Origin: Flavobacterium sp. LC2016-23
GTDB taxonomy: Bacteria; Bacteroidota; Bacteroidia; Flavobacteriales; Flavobacteriaceae
Assembly: GCF_009674775.1 (NCBI RefSeq)
Contig: NZ_WKKE01000005.1
Span: 165,175-229,174 of the forward strand
Reading direction: 5' to 3'
DNA length: 64,000 nt
Positions 1-8,063 of the stretch are shown here, piece after piece. Made by a program: the position numbers and the translations under genes. A model generated the notes under the pieces. That model ran no database searches. It saw only the letters and a list, made by a program, of their open reading frames with translations, and was not told the origin of the DNA. Position 1 is the stretch's first letter; the number at the start of each line of letters is the position of its first letter.

Positions 1-320
1 CTGTAAAAACATCAGCAGGTGCTGTTTTTAATGTTCCAATCTGTAAAGTGGAGCATATAAAAGATGCTATATTCTATCTTCAGGGATCAGGAATTAAAAC
101 TGTTGCTGCAACTGAAAAAACTGAGCACAATATTTATGATTTATCATTAAATGAACCTGTGGCCATTATTATGGGATCTGAAGACCGTGGAATAAACCCT
201 TCGGTACTTAAAATTGTAGATGAAAAAGCAAAACTTCCAATGTTTGGAACAATAGGTTCTTTAAATGTATCGGTGGCCTGTGGTGCTTTTTTATACGAAG
301 CTGTCCGCCAAAGAAGTTAA
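1..320 (+). CDS. rlmB: TrmH/SpoU-family 23S rRNA 2'-O-ribose methyltransferase, 3' part (RlmB-like)
   Basis: The reading frame is open from base 3 and the gene starts before the window; about 105 C-terminal residues are present. This is the catalytic SPOUT (trefoil-knot) domain that methylates a ribose 2'-OH with S-adenosylmethionine, most likely G2251 of 23S rRNA in the cytoplasm. Visible signatures are VKTSAGA at the left edge, IIMGSEDRGI (motif 2) and LNVSVACGAFLYE (motif 3, part of the knot that holds the cofactor). A 12-bp hairpin with a T-run follows at 416-456. The family is clear; the exact target base is inferred from similarity to RlmB rather than other SpoU members. Confidence 0.88.
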   Translation, partial: VKTSAGAVFNVPICKVEHIKDAIFYLQGSGIKTVAATEKTEHNIYDLSLNEPVAIIMGSEDRGINPSVLKIVDEKAKLPMFGTIGSLNVSVACGAFLYEAVRQRS

Positions 321-415
321 CAATCAAAATCTCCAGATTGGTATCGGATCATTTTAAATAAAATAAAATGCTTCATTACTCAACCTTAAAGTGATTACAA
401 CAAAAAATATTCAGT

Positions 416-456
416 ATCCATAACAGTCTTTTGTAAAACTGTTATGGATTTTTTTT
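416..456 (+). terminator. Rho-independent terminator after rlmB
   Basis: Perfect 12-bp arms ATCCATAACAGT (416-427) and ACTGTTATGGAT (438-449) with a 10-base loop, followed by a run of T. It lies about 95 bases past the rlmB stop. Confidence 0.85.
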
Positions 457-540
457 ATGAAGCCTGAAAGCGAATTTTAAATCAATCTTCTTACTTTGTA
501 CTTACTATCGGTAATGAAAGTTCCGTTCAGCCTATTCAAG

Positions 541-1308
541 CTATTCATTTTTATCTAGCTCTTCACTTTTTCTAATTGTGTAATTCACTAAAACATTTGA
601 ATTAAAATAAGTCATTAAATCCTCTGCTTCCTCTTCCTGAACTTCCGTATTGACAAAATTACCCTCTGCATCAAAATGCTTCATAAAAGGATCGGCTTCC
701 GGATTAAAATCTGGTTTTTGCCACTCGTAAACAATCGGCTTCGCATAATCAGGAGTTTTATAAAAAAGGGTAAGCGCAAAACCCGTTACAAAACCAGCCA
801 GATGTCCTTCCCAGGAAATTGTATTATCAACATCCGGAAAAACATACCAAATCATCCCGCCATAAAGTAAAACGACAGAAAAAGACAACGCAACTAATCT
901 GTAATATCTGGTCTGTATTCCTTTAAAAAAGATAAAACTTACCAATACATAAATTAATCCACTTGCTCCAATATGATAATTTTCCCTGCCGATGATCCAG
1001 GTAATCAAGCCCGAGAATAAAATTCCATAACCAAGAACCGCATAAACCTGTTTTGGATAAAAAAACTGCATCGCAGCCAACAATACTAACAGAGGAATAG
1101 AGTTATTATACAAATGACCCAGATTTTCATGAATAAACGGGCTGAATAAAACGCCTTGTAAACCTGAAAAATCCCGGGGATAAATTCCGTTTTGGTAAAA
1201 ATCAAAATCGAAACGAATTTGAAACCAATACACTATCCAAAGAAAAAGCACAAAAAATACCGGAAGTCCGATAACAGCATTTGAAAACTTAAAATGATCG
1301 TCATTCAT
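541..1308 (-). CDS. Rhomboid-family intramembrane serine protease
   Basis: A polytopic inner-membrane protease of 255 residues that would cut single-pass membrane proteins within the bilayer. The catalytic dyad is visible: Ser116 in the G-A-S-G motif and His169 in WEGHLAGF. The helix-2 motif with H65 and N69 (GHLYNNS) matches the oxyanion-side histidine and asparagine of rhomboids. About six hydrophobic segments lie between residues 10 and 185; a charged, acidic cytoplasmic tail of about 70 residues follows, ending in a Glu/Lys-rich stretch. It is transcribed away from rarA. Substrates cannot be told from the sequence. Confidence 0.9.
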   Translation of the reverse strand: MNDDHFKFSNAVIGLPVFFVLFLWIVYWFQIRFDFDFYQNGIYPRDFSGLQGVLFSPFIHENLGHLYNNSIPLLVLLAAMQFFYPKQVYAVLGYGILFSGLITWIIGRENYHIGASGLIYVLVSFIFFKGIQTRYYRLVALSFSVVLLYGGMIWYVFPDVDNTISWEGHLAGFVTGFALTLFYKTPDYAKPIVYEWQKPDFNPEADPFMKHFDAEGNFVNTEVQEEEAEDLMTYFNSNVLVNYTIRKSEELDKNE

Positions 1309-1410
1309 AATTCCAATAATAGGTTCAAAAGTTAATTATCAAAAAACTATCCAAATATAATTTACTGATAATTTGTCAGCTAACCGAAAATATCCTTAGA
1401 TACGCTTTTT

Positions 1411-1502
1411 AGCCCTGATTGTCCCGAGACTTCGGGAAGTATCCTTTTTCTGGCTTCTTTAGCCGGAAAAAGATATAGCAAACAGCAGGAATTAGCTCCT
1501 TA
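1411..1502. other. Folded intergenic element (candidate structured RNA or non-autonomous repeat)
   Basis: Between the divergent rhomboid and rarA genes. Two strong hairpins stand side by side: CCCGA/TCGGG with a 4-base loop (1423-1436) and a fully paired 12-bp stem CTTTTTCTGGCT (1444-1455) with AGCCGGAAAAAG (1461-1472), whose only non-Watson-Crick pair is T.G. Flanks CCTG near 1414 and CAGG near 1486 could close an outer stem. The layout resembles short repeated intergenic elements I recall from Flavobacterium genomes; function unknown. Strand is uncertain. Confidence 0.5.
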
Positions 1503-1540
1503 AAATAACAAAATTAAATTGAAAACAGTAATTTTACAAA

Positions 1541-2818
1541 ATGGAAGCACCGTTAGCAGAGCGTATTCGCCCACAAAAATTAGAAGATTATATTAGTCAG
1601 CAGCATTTGGTTGGCCCAAACGGTTCGTTGACACAACAAATATCAAAAGGCATTATACCTTCTCTGATCTTTTGGGGGCCGCCGGGAACCGGAAAAACGA
1701 CATTAGCGCAGATTATTGCACAGGAATCAAAACGTCCTTTTTATATTTTGAGTGCCATAAATTCCGGAGTAAAAGATATTCGCGATGTCATTGAAAAAGC
1801 AAAACAAAGTGGCGGTTTATTTACTGCCAGAAACCCGATTTTGTTTATTGACGAGATTCACCGATTTAGTAAGTCGCAACAGGATTCTCTTTTGGCTGCT
1901 GTAGAGAAAGGATGGATCACATTAATTGGAGCTACCACGGAAAATCCAAGTTTTGAAGTCATACCCGCCTTACTTTCCCGCTGTCAGGTTTATATACTGA
2001 ATGCTTTCAGCAAAAACGATCTCGAAGCCCTTTTACAGCGTGCGATGAAAACCGATACTGAATTGGCTTCAAAAAATATAGTACTGAAAGAAACAGAGGC
2101 TTTATTAAGACTTTCTGGCGGAGATGGCAGAAAATTGCTTAATATCTTTGAATTAGTGGTGAATGCATCTCCGGAAGGAGAAATTGTTATTACCAATGAC
2201 CGTGTATTTGAACTGGTACAGCAAAATACAGTTTTGTACGATAAAACCGGAGAGCAGCATTACGATATTGTTTCTGCCTTTATAAAATCAATCCGGGGAA
2301 GTGATCCCAATGGAGCTGTTTATTGGCTGGCCAGAATGATTGAAGGCGGCGAGGATGTAAAATTTATTGCCCGAAGAATGCTGATTTTATCAAGCGAAGA
2401 CATTGGAAATGCTAATCCTACCGCTTTTATTATGGCCAATAATACCTTTCAGGCTGTATCGACAATTGGTTATCCTGAAAGCCGGATTATATTAAGTCAG
2501 TGCGCTATTTATTTGGCTACTTCGCCCAAAAGTAACGCTTCGTATATGGCCATAGGAAATGCACAGCAATTGGTCAAACAAACGGGTGATTTGCCGGTTC
2601 CGATTCATTTGAGAAATGCTCCTACTAAATTGATGAAAGAACTCGGTTATGGTGAAGATTACAAGTATTCTCACGATTATGCCAATAATTTTGCAGAACA
2701 GGAATTTTTACCGGATGCTATAAAAGAAACGGTTCTTTACAATCCGGGAAGCAATTCAAGAGAGAACAGCAACCGCGAATTTTTAAAGAACCGCTGGAAA
2801 GACAAATATGGTTACTAA
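1541..2818 (+). CDS. rarA: Replication-associated recombination protein A (MgsA/RarA AAA+ ATPase)
   Basis: A clamp-loader-like AAA+ ATPase that acts at stalled or collapsed replication forks. Walker A is GPPGTGKTT at residues 46-54 and Walker B is LFIDEIHRF around D104-E105; a sensor-1 region [10 protein letters not shown] follows, then RSLLSRC-like arginine-finger sequence (ALLSRCQVY). The C-terminal MgsA domain contains [21 protein letters not shown], typical of the family. The 425-residue length is normal. It is preceded by the folded element at 1411-1502. Confident assignment. Confidence 0.95.
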   Translation: MEAPLAERIRPQKLEDYISQQHLVGPNGSLTQQISKGIIPSLIFWGPPGTGKTTLAQIIAQESKRPFYILSAINSGVKDIRDVIEKAKQSGGLFTARNPILFIDEIHRFSKSQQDSLLAAVEKGWITLIGATTENPSFEVIPALLSRCQVYILNAFSKNDLEALLQRAMKTDTELASKNIVLKETEALLRLSGGDGRKLLNIFELVVNASPEGEIVITNDRVFELVQQNTVLYDKTGEQHYDIVSAFIKSIRGSDPNGAVYWLARMIEGGEDVKFIARRMLILSSEDIGNANPTAFIMANNTFQAVSTIGYPESRIILSQCAIYLATSPKSNASYMAIGNAQQLVKQTGDLPVPIHLRNAPTKLMKELGYGEDYKYSHDYANNFAEQEFLPDAIKETVLYNPGSNSRENSNREFLKNRWKDKYGY

Positions 2819-2834
2819 AACCTTATTTTATATT

Positions 2835-3581
2835 TTAGAATTTAACGGATACTTTTTCAGATACCATTTTATCATTTTGGTAATATTCAAAGAACCACTG
2901 ATTATCTTTAGCATTTAAAGTTCCCTGAATGCCATCTTTAATTGCTATAAACGAATCGGCACGAGACGTTTTAAGTAATTTCATTACTACTTTTGGCGTT
3001 TTATCAATTAATTGATATCCTGTTTCAGTAGGCTGTGCATAAAGTAAATTCGGATCTGAAACATCTGCAACCGGAGCAGCAACAACTGTATTAGTTACAA
3101 CAGGAAGTGATGCACCAGCGTTAGACACTTTAACCGCAGATGTTGCTGCAACAGCATTTCCACTGTATTTATAATGTAAGGCATTTACAGACACGAATGC
3201 CTGTTCAAGAGCTTCTCTGTAAGCAATCTCATAATCTTTCTCCTTACTTTTTCCAATTTCAGAAGTATAAACTATTTTTCCGTAGCAATCTTTTAACTGA
3301 ACAAAAAGCTTTGTCACCAGGAAACCATTTTCTTTTTTTACATCAACGTATAAAAGCTGACAACGATCACTAAATTCGGCAGGAATTTCTTCATTGACAT
3401 AAAATGCTTTAAAACCGGCCTTTACTAAATTTGATTTAGTACTCGTGGCTAATCTGTACTGATTATCGGTCTTAAGAAATTCATATTTTAACGGAATAAT
3501 TACAGCTTTGTAATCGTTAACAGATTGTGAAAATCCAATAACTGAAACTAAAAGTGCAATCAATAAAAATTTAATTCTCAT
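2835..3581 (-). CDS. Exported protein of unknown function, Flavobacteria type
   Basis: 248 residues with a clear Sec signal peptide (MRIKFLLIALLVSVIGFSQ, cleavage after about residue 18-19). Residues about 20-145 look like one compact alpha/beta domain (YKAVIIPLKYEFL, then LLYVDVKKENGFLVTKLFVQLKDC). An Ala/Val-rich linker spans about 150-180, and a C-terminal region of about 65 residues reads like a small beta-rich module (PTETGYQLIDKTPKVVMKLL). No catalytic motif is seen. It ends 17 bases from the rarA stop (convergent) and its start lies 2 bases from the HAD gene, so it is probably cotranscribed with yjjG-like and radC genes. Function unknown. Confidence 0.75.
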   Translation of the reverse strand: MRIKFLLIALLVSVIGFSQSVNDYKAVIIPLKYEFLKTDNQYRLATSTKSNLVKAGFKAFYVNEEIPAEFSDRCQLLYVDVKKENGFLVTKLFVQLKDCYGKIVYTSEIGKSKEKDYEIAYREALEQAFVSVNALHYKYSGNAVAATSAVKVSNAGASLPVVTNTVVAAPVADVSDPNLLYAQPTETGYQLIDKTPKVVMKLLKTSRADSFIAIKDGIQGTLNAKDNQWFFEYYQNDKMVSEKVSVKF

Positions 3582-3583
3582 AA

Positions 3584-4270
3584 TTATAAATATTTTTTAA
3601 GTTCTAATAAATGATTTATTTGTTTAATGTTTTCAGGTGCTTCAATTTTCTTATCATTAAAGAAGATCGCATCTAAACCGGCATTCAATGCCCCATTTAC
3701 ATCTGCATCTAGGCAGTCTCCAATCATAATTGAATTTTCCTTTGCAGCCTGAGCCAGATTCAATGCATAATCAAAGATAATACTATTTGGCTTTTTTACA
3801 CCCGCCAGCTCTGAATTTGTTATGGTAACAAAATAATCCGATAGTTGTGCATTCCTGATTTTTTTATCCTGAACACCGGCAAAGCCGTTAGTAATGATAT
3901 GTAATCTGTATTTTGGCTTCAAATATTCCAGAACTTCAATAGCGCCATCAAAAAGATAATTATTCTCTGTTAAAAGTTCAATATAATCGTTTGCAATGGC
4001 ATCAATATCGCGATCCGAAATCTCGTGATTTAGAGCGTCAAAGGAGAATTTCAGCCGGTTATAACGCAACTCCTTATGGGTAATTTTATCATGTTGGTAT
4101 AATTTCCAGCACGCCTGATTGATGGGCATGTACTTCTCTATAAAATCAGCTGTGATTATGTGCGGGTAATTAGCTTTAAAAATGCGATCGAAAGCCATCG
4201 CTGAATTTTTATCAAAATCCCAAAGTGTGTGGTCTAAATCGAAAAAGATATCGGTAATAGTAGTACTCAT
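3584..4270 (-). CDS. yjjG: HAD-superfamily nucleotidase, YjjG family
   Basis: A soluble phosphatase of the haloacid dehalogenase superfamily; YjjG members hydrolyse non-canonical pyrimidine nucleoside monophosphates (house-cleaning). Motif I is FFDLDHTLW with nucleophile D11 and general acid D13. Motif II is HIITNG (Thr/Asn), motif III lysine is in ELAGVKKPN, and motif IV is MIGDCLDADVNGA. The helical cap with WKLYQHDKIT is typical for the YjjG subgroup. 228 residues is full length. Start is 3 bases from the radC stop, so the two form an operon. Substrate is inferred from family. Confidence 0.88.
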   Translation of the reverse strand: MSTTITDIFFDLDHTLWDFDKNSAMAFDRIFKANYPHIITADFIEKYMPINQACWKLYQHDKITHKELRYNRLKFSFDALNHEISDRDIDAIANDYIELLTENNYLFDGAIEVLEYLKPKYRLHIITNGFAGVQDKKIRNAQLSDYFVTITNSELAGVKKPNSIIFDYALNLAQAAKENSIMIGDCLDADVNGALNAGLDAIFFNDKKIEAPENIKQINHLLELKKYL

Positions 4271-4273
4271 ATA

Positions 4274-4963
4274 TTAAAAAATTCCTTCATCTACAAAACT
4301 ATAATATTTTGTTTCAGTAATAATCAAATGGTCTAAAACTTTAACATCTAAGCTATCCCCTGCCCATTTTAATTTCTTTGTAATTTTTATATCGGCATCA
4401 CTTGGCTTTAATGCTCCTGAAGGGTGATTGTGACACAAAATCAAGCCTGTAGCATTAATTTCTAAAGCCAATTTAAAAACCAAACGCACATCGACAATTG
4501 TACCTGATATCCCTCCTTTACTTAATTGGGATTTAGAAATCACTTTATTCGAATTATTCAGAAAAAGCACCCAAAATTCTTCATGTGGCAATTCGCCAAT
4601 TATGGGCTGCATAATGTCAAAAACCATTTTACTGGATGTAATTTTAGTTAATTCCAGAGTATCTTCAGCTCTTCTGCGACGCCCCAGTTCTAAGGCTGCT
4701 ATAATCATTATTGCTTTGGCCTGCCCAATTCCTTTGAAATTCATCAATTCTGAAACAGACATCTTACCAAGTGTATTCAGACTATCGGCCCCAGCCAAAA
4801 TTCTTTTGCTCAAACTAACAGCTGATTCGTTTCTGCTCCCTGAACCAATCAAAATCGCAATTAACTCAGCGTTACTTAAAACACTTTTACCTTTTGACAT
4901 TAATTTTTCACGCGGTTTGTCTTCGTCTGACCATTTTGTAATAGGAAAATATTGGGCCTCCAT
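4274..4963 (-). CDS. radC: RadC-family protein (JAMM/MPN domain)
   Basis: 229 residues. The N-terminal part carries a helix-hairpin-helix (MNFKGIGQAKAIMI, about 74-88) and the C-terminal part the MPN(+) fold with the metal motif HxH-x7-S-x2-D: H178, H180, S188, D191, plus glutamate in HEEFWVL (about 128-129). Despite the historic name, a repair role for RadC is not established; relatives are JAMM metallohydrolases. First gene of the radC-yjjG-exported protein cluster, divergent from the DUF1287 lipoprotein. Confidence 0.92.
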   Translation of the reverse strand: MEAQYFPITKWSDEDKPREKLMSKGKSVLSNAELIAILIGSGSRNESAVSLSKRILAGADSLNTLGKMSVSELMNFKGIGQAKAIMIIAALELGRRRRAEDTLELTKITSSKMVFDIMQPIIGELPHEEFWVLFLNNSNKVISKSQLSKGGISGTIVDVRLVFKLALEINATGLILCHNHPSGALKPSDADIKITKKLKWAGDSLDVKVLDHLIITETKYYSFVDEGIF

Positions 4964-5076
4964 TGGTACTAAATTAAATAATATCTTATTCTGCTAAACT
5001 AATAAAAAAATAAGAAAATTCATTCATTAAAATATAAATTGTTATTTTTATTATCCTTAATTTTAAAACAAAAAAG

Positions 5077-5703
5077 ATGAAACAGATTTATATTCTTTTG
5101 TTCGTGCTCTTATCATATTCCTGCCAGCAGAAAGAAAAAGAACAAACTGCATCTCTCCCAACTAGCGCAACCACAAAAACATTTGAAGAAAGATTATCTG
5201 ATGCTGCCATATCTGTAATCGACCCGACAATAGATTATGATCCAGCTTATTTTTCAATAGCCTATCCTAACGGTGATGTTCCTAAGAACAAAGGTGTGTG
5301 TACAGATGTCATCATTCGCTCGTACAGAAAATTAGGTATTGATTTACAAAAAGAAGTCCATGAAGATATGGTTACCTATTTTACTGAATATCCCAATCTG
5401 GAAAAATGGGGAATGACAAAAACTGACACCAACATCGATCACAGAAGAGTGCCCAATTTAGAAGTTTTCTTTGAAAGAAAAGGCGAAAAACTTACTGTAA
5501 GCCAAGATCCTGCCACTTATAAAACAGGAGAAATAGTAACCTGGATGATCAACGGAAAGCTTCCTCACATCGGGATCGTTACCAACAAAAAATCAAAAGA
5601 CGGAAAACGAAATCTCATTGTGCATAACATTGGCGGAGGCCAGGTTCTGGAAGATTGTTTATTTGAATATGAAATTACAGGACACTACCGTTATTGGAAA
5701 TAA
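5077..5703 (+). CDS. DUF1287 lipoprotein (NlpC/P60-like fold)
   Basis: 208 residues with a lipoprotein signal (LLFVLLSYSC, lipid Cys16) and a spacer rich in Glu/Lys. The DUF1287 domain is seen in DPAYFSIAYPNGDVP, then CTDVIIRSYRKLGIDLQ with a candidate catalytic cysteine, and the late histidine in LPHIGIVTNKK followed by a conserved N in HNIGGG. Cys-His arrangement is that of papain-like NlpC/P60 enzymes, so a role in cell-wall peptide cleavage is plausible but unproven. Located in the outer membrane or periplasm. Divergent from radC. Confidence 0.85.
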   Translation: MKQIYILLFVLLSYSCQQKEKEQTASLPTSATTKTFEERLSDAAISVIDPTIDYDPAYFSIAYPNGDVPKNKGVCTDVIIRSYRKLGIDLQKEVHEDMVTYFTEYPNLEKWGMTKTDTNIDHRRVPNLEVFFERKGEKLTVSQDPATYKTGEIVTWMINGKLPHIGIVTNKKSKDGKRNLIVHNIGGGQVLEDCLFEYEITGHYRYWK

Positions 5704-5752
5704 AATTCCAAACTTGAAATTCCAAACTTGAAATTCCAAATCCCAATAAAAA
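5704..5752. repeat. AAATTCCAAACTTG direct repeats
   Basis: Short direct repeats of AAATTCCAAACTTG, a member of the AAATTCCAAATTCC-type repeat family that occurs in several gaps of this window (14447-14480, 45510-45612, 48061-48176, 48837-48860). Confidence 0.6.
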
Positions 5753-5760
5753 TTTAAAAT

Positions 5761-5793
5761 AAAAAAAAGCCAATCACAAAACTGCAATTGGCC
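5761..5793 (-). terminator. Terminator after the Mpl-type ligase
   Basis: Stem GCCAAT (5769-5774) with ATTGGC (5787-5792); read on the minus strand it is followed by a run of eight T (the A-run at 5761-5768). It lies 30 bases beyond the minus-strand stop at 5823. Confidence 0.6.
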
Positions 5794-5822
5794 ATTATCT
5801 CATTTTCAAATTATCTAATTCT

Positions 5823-7178
5823 CTAATTAATAAGACCTTTTACCTCATCAAAATTTAATCCTCCGTAATTTCCTGAACTCATTAAAAGCAAAGCGGAATT
5901 TTCGAGATTTAAATTAAATAGATACTCCTTGAATTCAACAGGATTTGTATAAATAATCAGGTCTTTTCTATTAAAGGACGTTGCAATTTGGTCATAAGTA
6001 ACTTCTTCAAGTTGTTTGATTTTTACGGCATCCGGTGAGTAGAATACTACCGCAACATCAGCATATTCCAAAGCGCCTTCATATTCCTTTAAGAACTCCG
6101 CATTTAAGCTGCTGTAGGTATGCAATTCTAGACAAGCGACTAAGGTTCTATTCGGATATTGTTCTTTTACGGCTTTGGTCGTTGCAGCTACTTTACTTGG
6201 TGAATGTGCAAAATCTTTGTAGGCTACTTTCCCTTGTCCTTCTGCAATTTTCTCCAGGCGTTTGGAAGCTCCTTTAAAACTTGCTATTGCTTCATAGAAA
6301 TCAGCTTCGTCAACTCCCATGTTCTGACAGATCCATTTGGCTCCGGCTAAGTTGTTTAAGTTATGGGCTCCGAAAACTTCGATCGGCATGTCCCCTTCCG
6401 GCGTTTTTAAAAGCGTAACACCATCATTAACGGTATATTCCGGTGTGTGATACGCTAACTTACGAATTGGATTAGTTGCCGCCTCTGAAACGCGTTTTAC
6501 TTCAGGATCATTTTCATTGTAGACCAAAATACCGCCGTTTGTAATTTTTCCAATGAAAATTTCGAATTGCTCTACGTAATTTTCATAGGTGGGGAAAACA
6601 TTAATATGATCCCAGGCAATTCCTGAAATCAGGGCAATATTGGGCTGATACAAATGAAATTTCGGGCGTCTGTCAATCGGGGAAGATAAATATTCATCAC
6701 CTTCCAAAACGACAAAATCGTTCTCTTCTGTCAGATGTACCATAGTATCAAAGCCTTCCAATTGCGCTCCAACCATATAATCTACTGCTATATTGTGGTA
6801 ATGCATAACGTGCAAAATCATCGAAGTAATTGTCGTTTTCCCATGGGAACCTCCAATAACAACACGCGTTTTGTTTTTGGATTGTTCGTACAAAAACTCC
6901 GGATACGAATATATTTTCAAACCTAAATCCTGTGCTTTCAGCAATTCCGGGTTATCGGCTTTTGCATGCATCCCTAAAATTATGGCATCGATATCGGAAG
7001 TTATTTTTTCGGGAAACCAGCCTAATTCGGCAGGAAGAATTCCTTTTTTTTCCAATCTTGATTTTGAAGGTTCAAAAATAGCATCGTCACTTCCTGTAAC
7101 CTGATATCCTTTGTTATGCAATGCTAATGCCAGATTGTGCATCGCACTTCCGCCAATGGCGATGAAATGTGTTTTCAT
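5823..7178 (-). CDS. mpl: Mur ligase, UDP-MurNAc:tripeptide recycling ligase type (Mpl)
   Basis: 451 residues of the Mur ligase superfamily, close to Mpl, which reattaches the recycled L-Ala-D-Glu-meso-DAP tripeptide to UDP-N-acetylmuramate in the cytoplasm. The N-terminal nucleotide-binding part begins with MKTHFIAIGGSAMHNLA; the ATP P-loop GGSHGKTT spans 109-116; the central domain has EGDEYLSSPIDRRPKF (an Mpl-like signature) and the C-terminal domain has DFAHSPSKVAATTKAV. Length fits Mpl and MurC. MurC proper is less likely because of the missing cell-division-cluster context and the EGDEY signature. Confidence 0.88.
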   Translation of the reverse strand: MKTHFIAIGGSAMHNLALALHNKGYQVTGSDDAIFEPSKSRLEKKGILPAELGWFPEKITSDIDAIILGMHAKADNPELLKAQDLGLKIYSYPEFLYEQSKNKTRVVIGGSHGKTTITSMILHVMHYHNIAVDYMVGAQLEGFDTMVHLTEENDFVVLEGDEYLSSPIDRRPKFHLYQPNIALISGIAWDHINVFPTYENYVEQFEIFIGKITNGGILVYNENDPEVKRVSEAATNPIRKLAYHTPEYTVNDGVTLLKTPEGDMPIEVFGAHNLNNLAGAKWICQNMGVDEADFYEAIASFKGASKRLEKIAEGQGKVAYKDFAHSPSKVAATTKAVKEQYPNRTLVACLELHTYSSLNAEFLKEYEGALEYADVAVVFYSPDAVKIKQLEEVTYDQIATSFNRKDLIIYTNPVEFKEYLFNLNLENSALLLMSSGNYGGLNFDEVKGLIN

Positions 7179-7246
7179 TTAAAATTCCAATTTTTAAGTT
7201 CCAAATTTCAATAATTACCTGAAATTTAGTTGTTGAGATTTGATTA

Positions 7247-7933
7247 TTATGACTCAAACTTTTGTTTCAATTCCCTGGCTTTTTTAGGGTCTTTTAATTT
7301 GTTCAAATATAAATTATATAATTTTTGAAATGTTGTTTTTGATTTACCAATTTCATTCGCTTTGATATAATTTTTTTCTGCGGATGTAAATCTTTTAAAA
7401 TACTCATCGATTCTCCCCTTTGACATATATCCATCTACCACTGACAAAACTGCAAGTTCATTTGAATAGGAAATCGCTTTAGACTCGCTTCCTCCCAGAA
7501 TTCCTGGTAATTGCAAATACAATTCTATAAGCGCCCATCTGGCCGGAATATGTTTAGGATTTAAAAGAATGGCTTTTTCAAAAGCTTCTTTCATATCCTC
7601 TACCATTCCAAAAGCCTTAAATTTATTTACCTCCATTGCCCTCATAGCCAAGGCTCCTCCGTATTTATAAAAATACTCTGCTTCTGTTGGCTTAAGCTCT
7701 TTCAGCTTTTTAAAATATTCTCCCGCTTTTAACCACGATTTATGATACGCAGCAATTTCCCCCAGATATTCAATCGTTTTTATATCGGACGGCCTTGTTT
7801 TCAAAATGGCTTCAAAAAGCAATTGTGCCTCATCGTATTTTTTGACATGAAACAACTTCTCCGCTTTTTCAAAATTAGATTGTGACCATATTAGTAATGG
7901 CATAAACAATAAGACGAATAGTAGTTGTTTCAT
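7247..7933 (-). CDS. Exported tetratricopeptide-repeat protein
   Basis: 228 residues with a signal peptide (MKQLLFVLLFMPLLIWSQ). Repeats with the TPR pattern cover about residues 20-205, for example FEKAEKLFHVKKYDEAQLLFEA, IKTIEYLGEIAAYHKSW and FTSAEKNYIKANEIG. TPRs mediate protein-protein contacts; the partner is unknown. It lies divergent to the alpha-2-macroglobulin gene with a 130-base gap, so a shared regulatory region is possible but not shown. Confidence 0.82.
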   Translation of the reverse strand: MKQLLFVLLFMPLLIWSQSNFEKAEKLFHVKKYDEAQLLFEAILKTRPSDIKTIEYLGEIAAYHKSWLKAGEYFKKLKELKPTEAEYFYKYGGALAMRAMEVNKFKAFGMVEDMKEAFEKAILLNPKHIPARWALIELYLQLPGILGGSESKAISYSNELAVLSVVDGYMSKGRIDEYFKRFTSAEKNYIKANEIGKSKTTFQKLYNLYLNKLKDPKKARELKQKFES

Positions 7934-8063
7934 ATTTCAAAAATAGCGAAATATAACATCAGTAATTTGCATTTAAAGATAAATTAGTAATTTGTACGAA
8001 AATTATTTGAAGATCATCCCAACCTTTTCTTTACAATTGTCCTCTATAGATTAAAACTATCTT

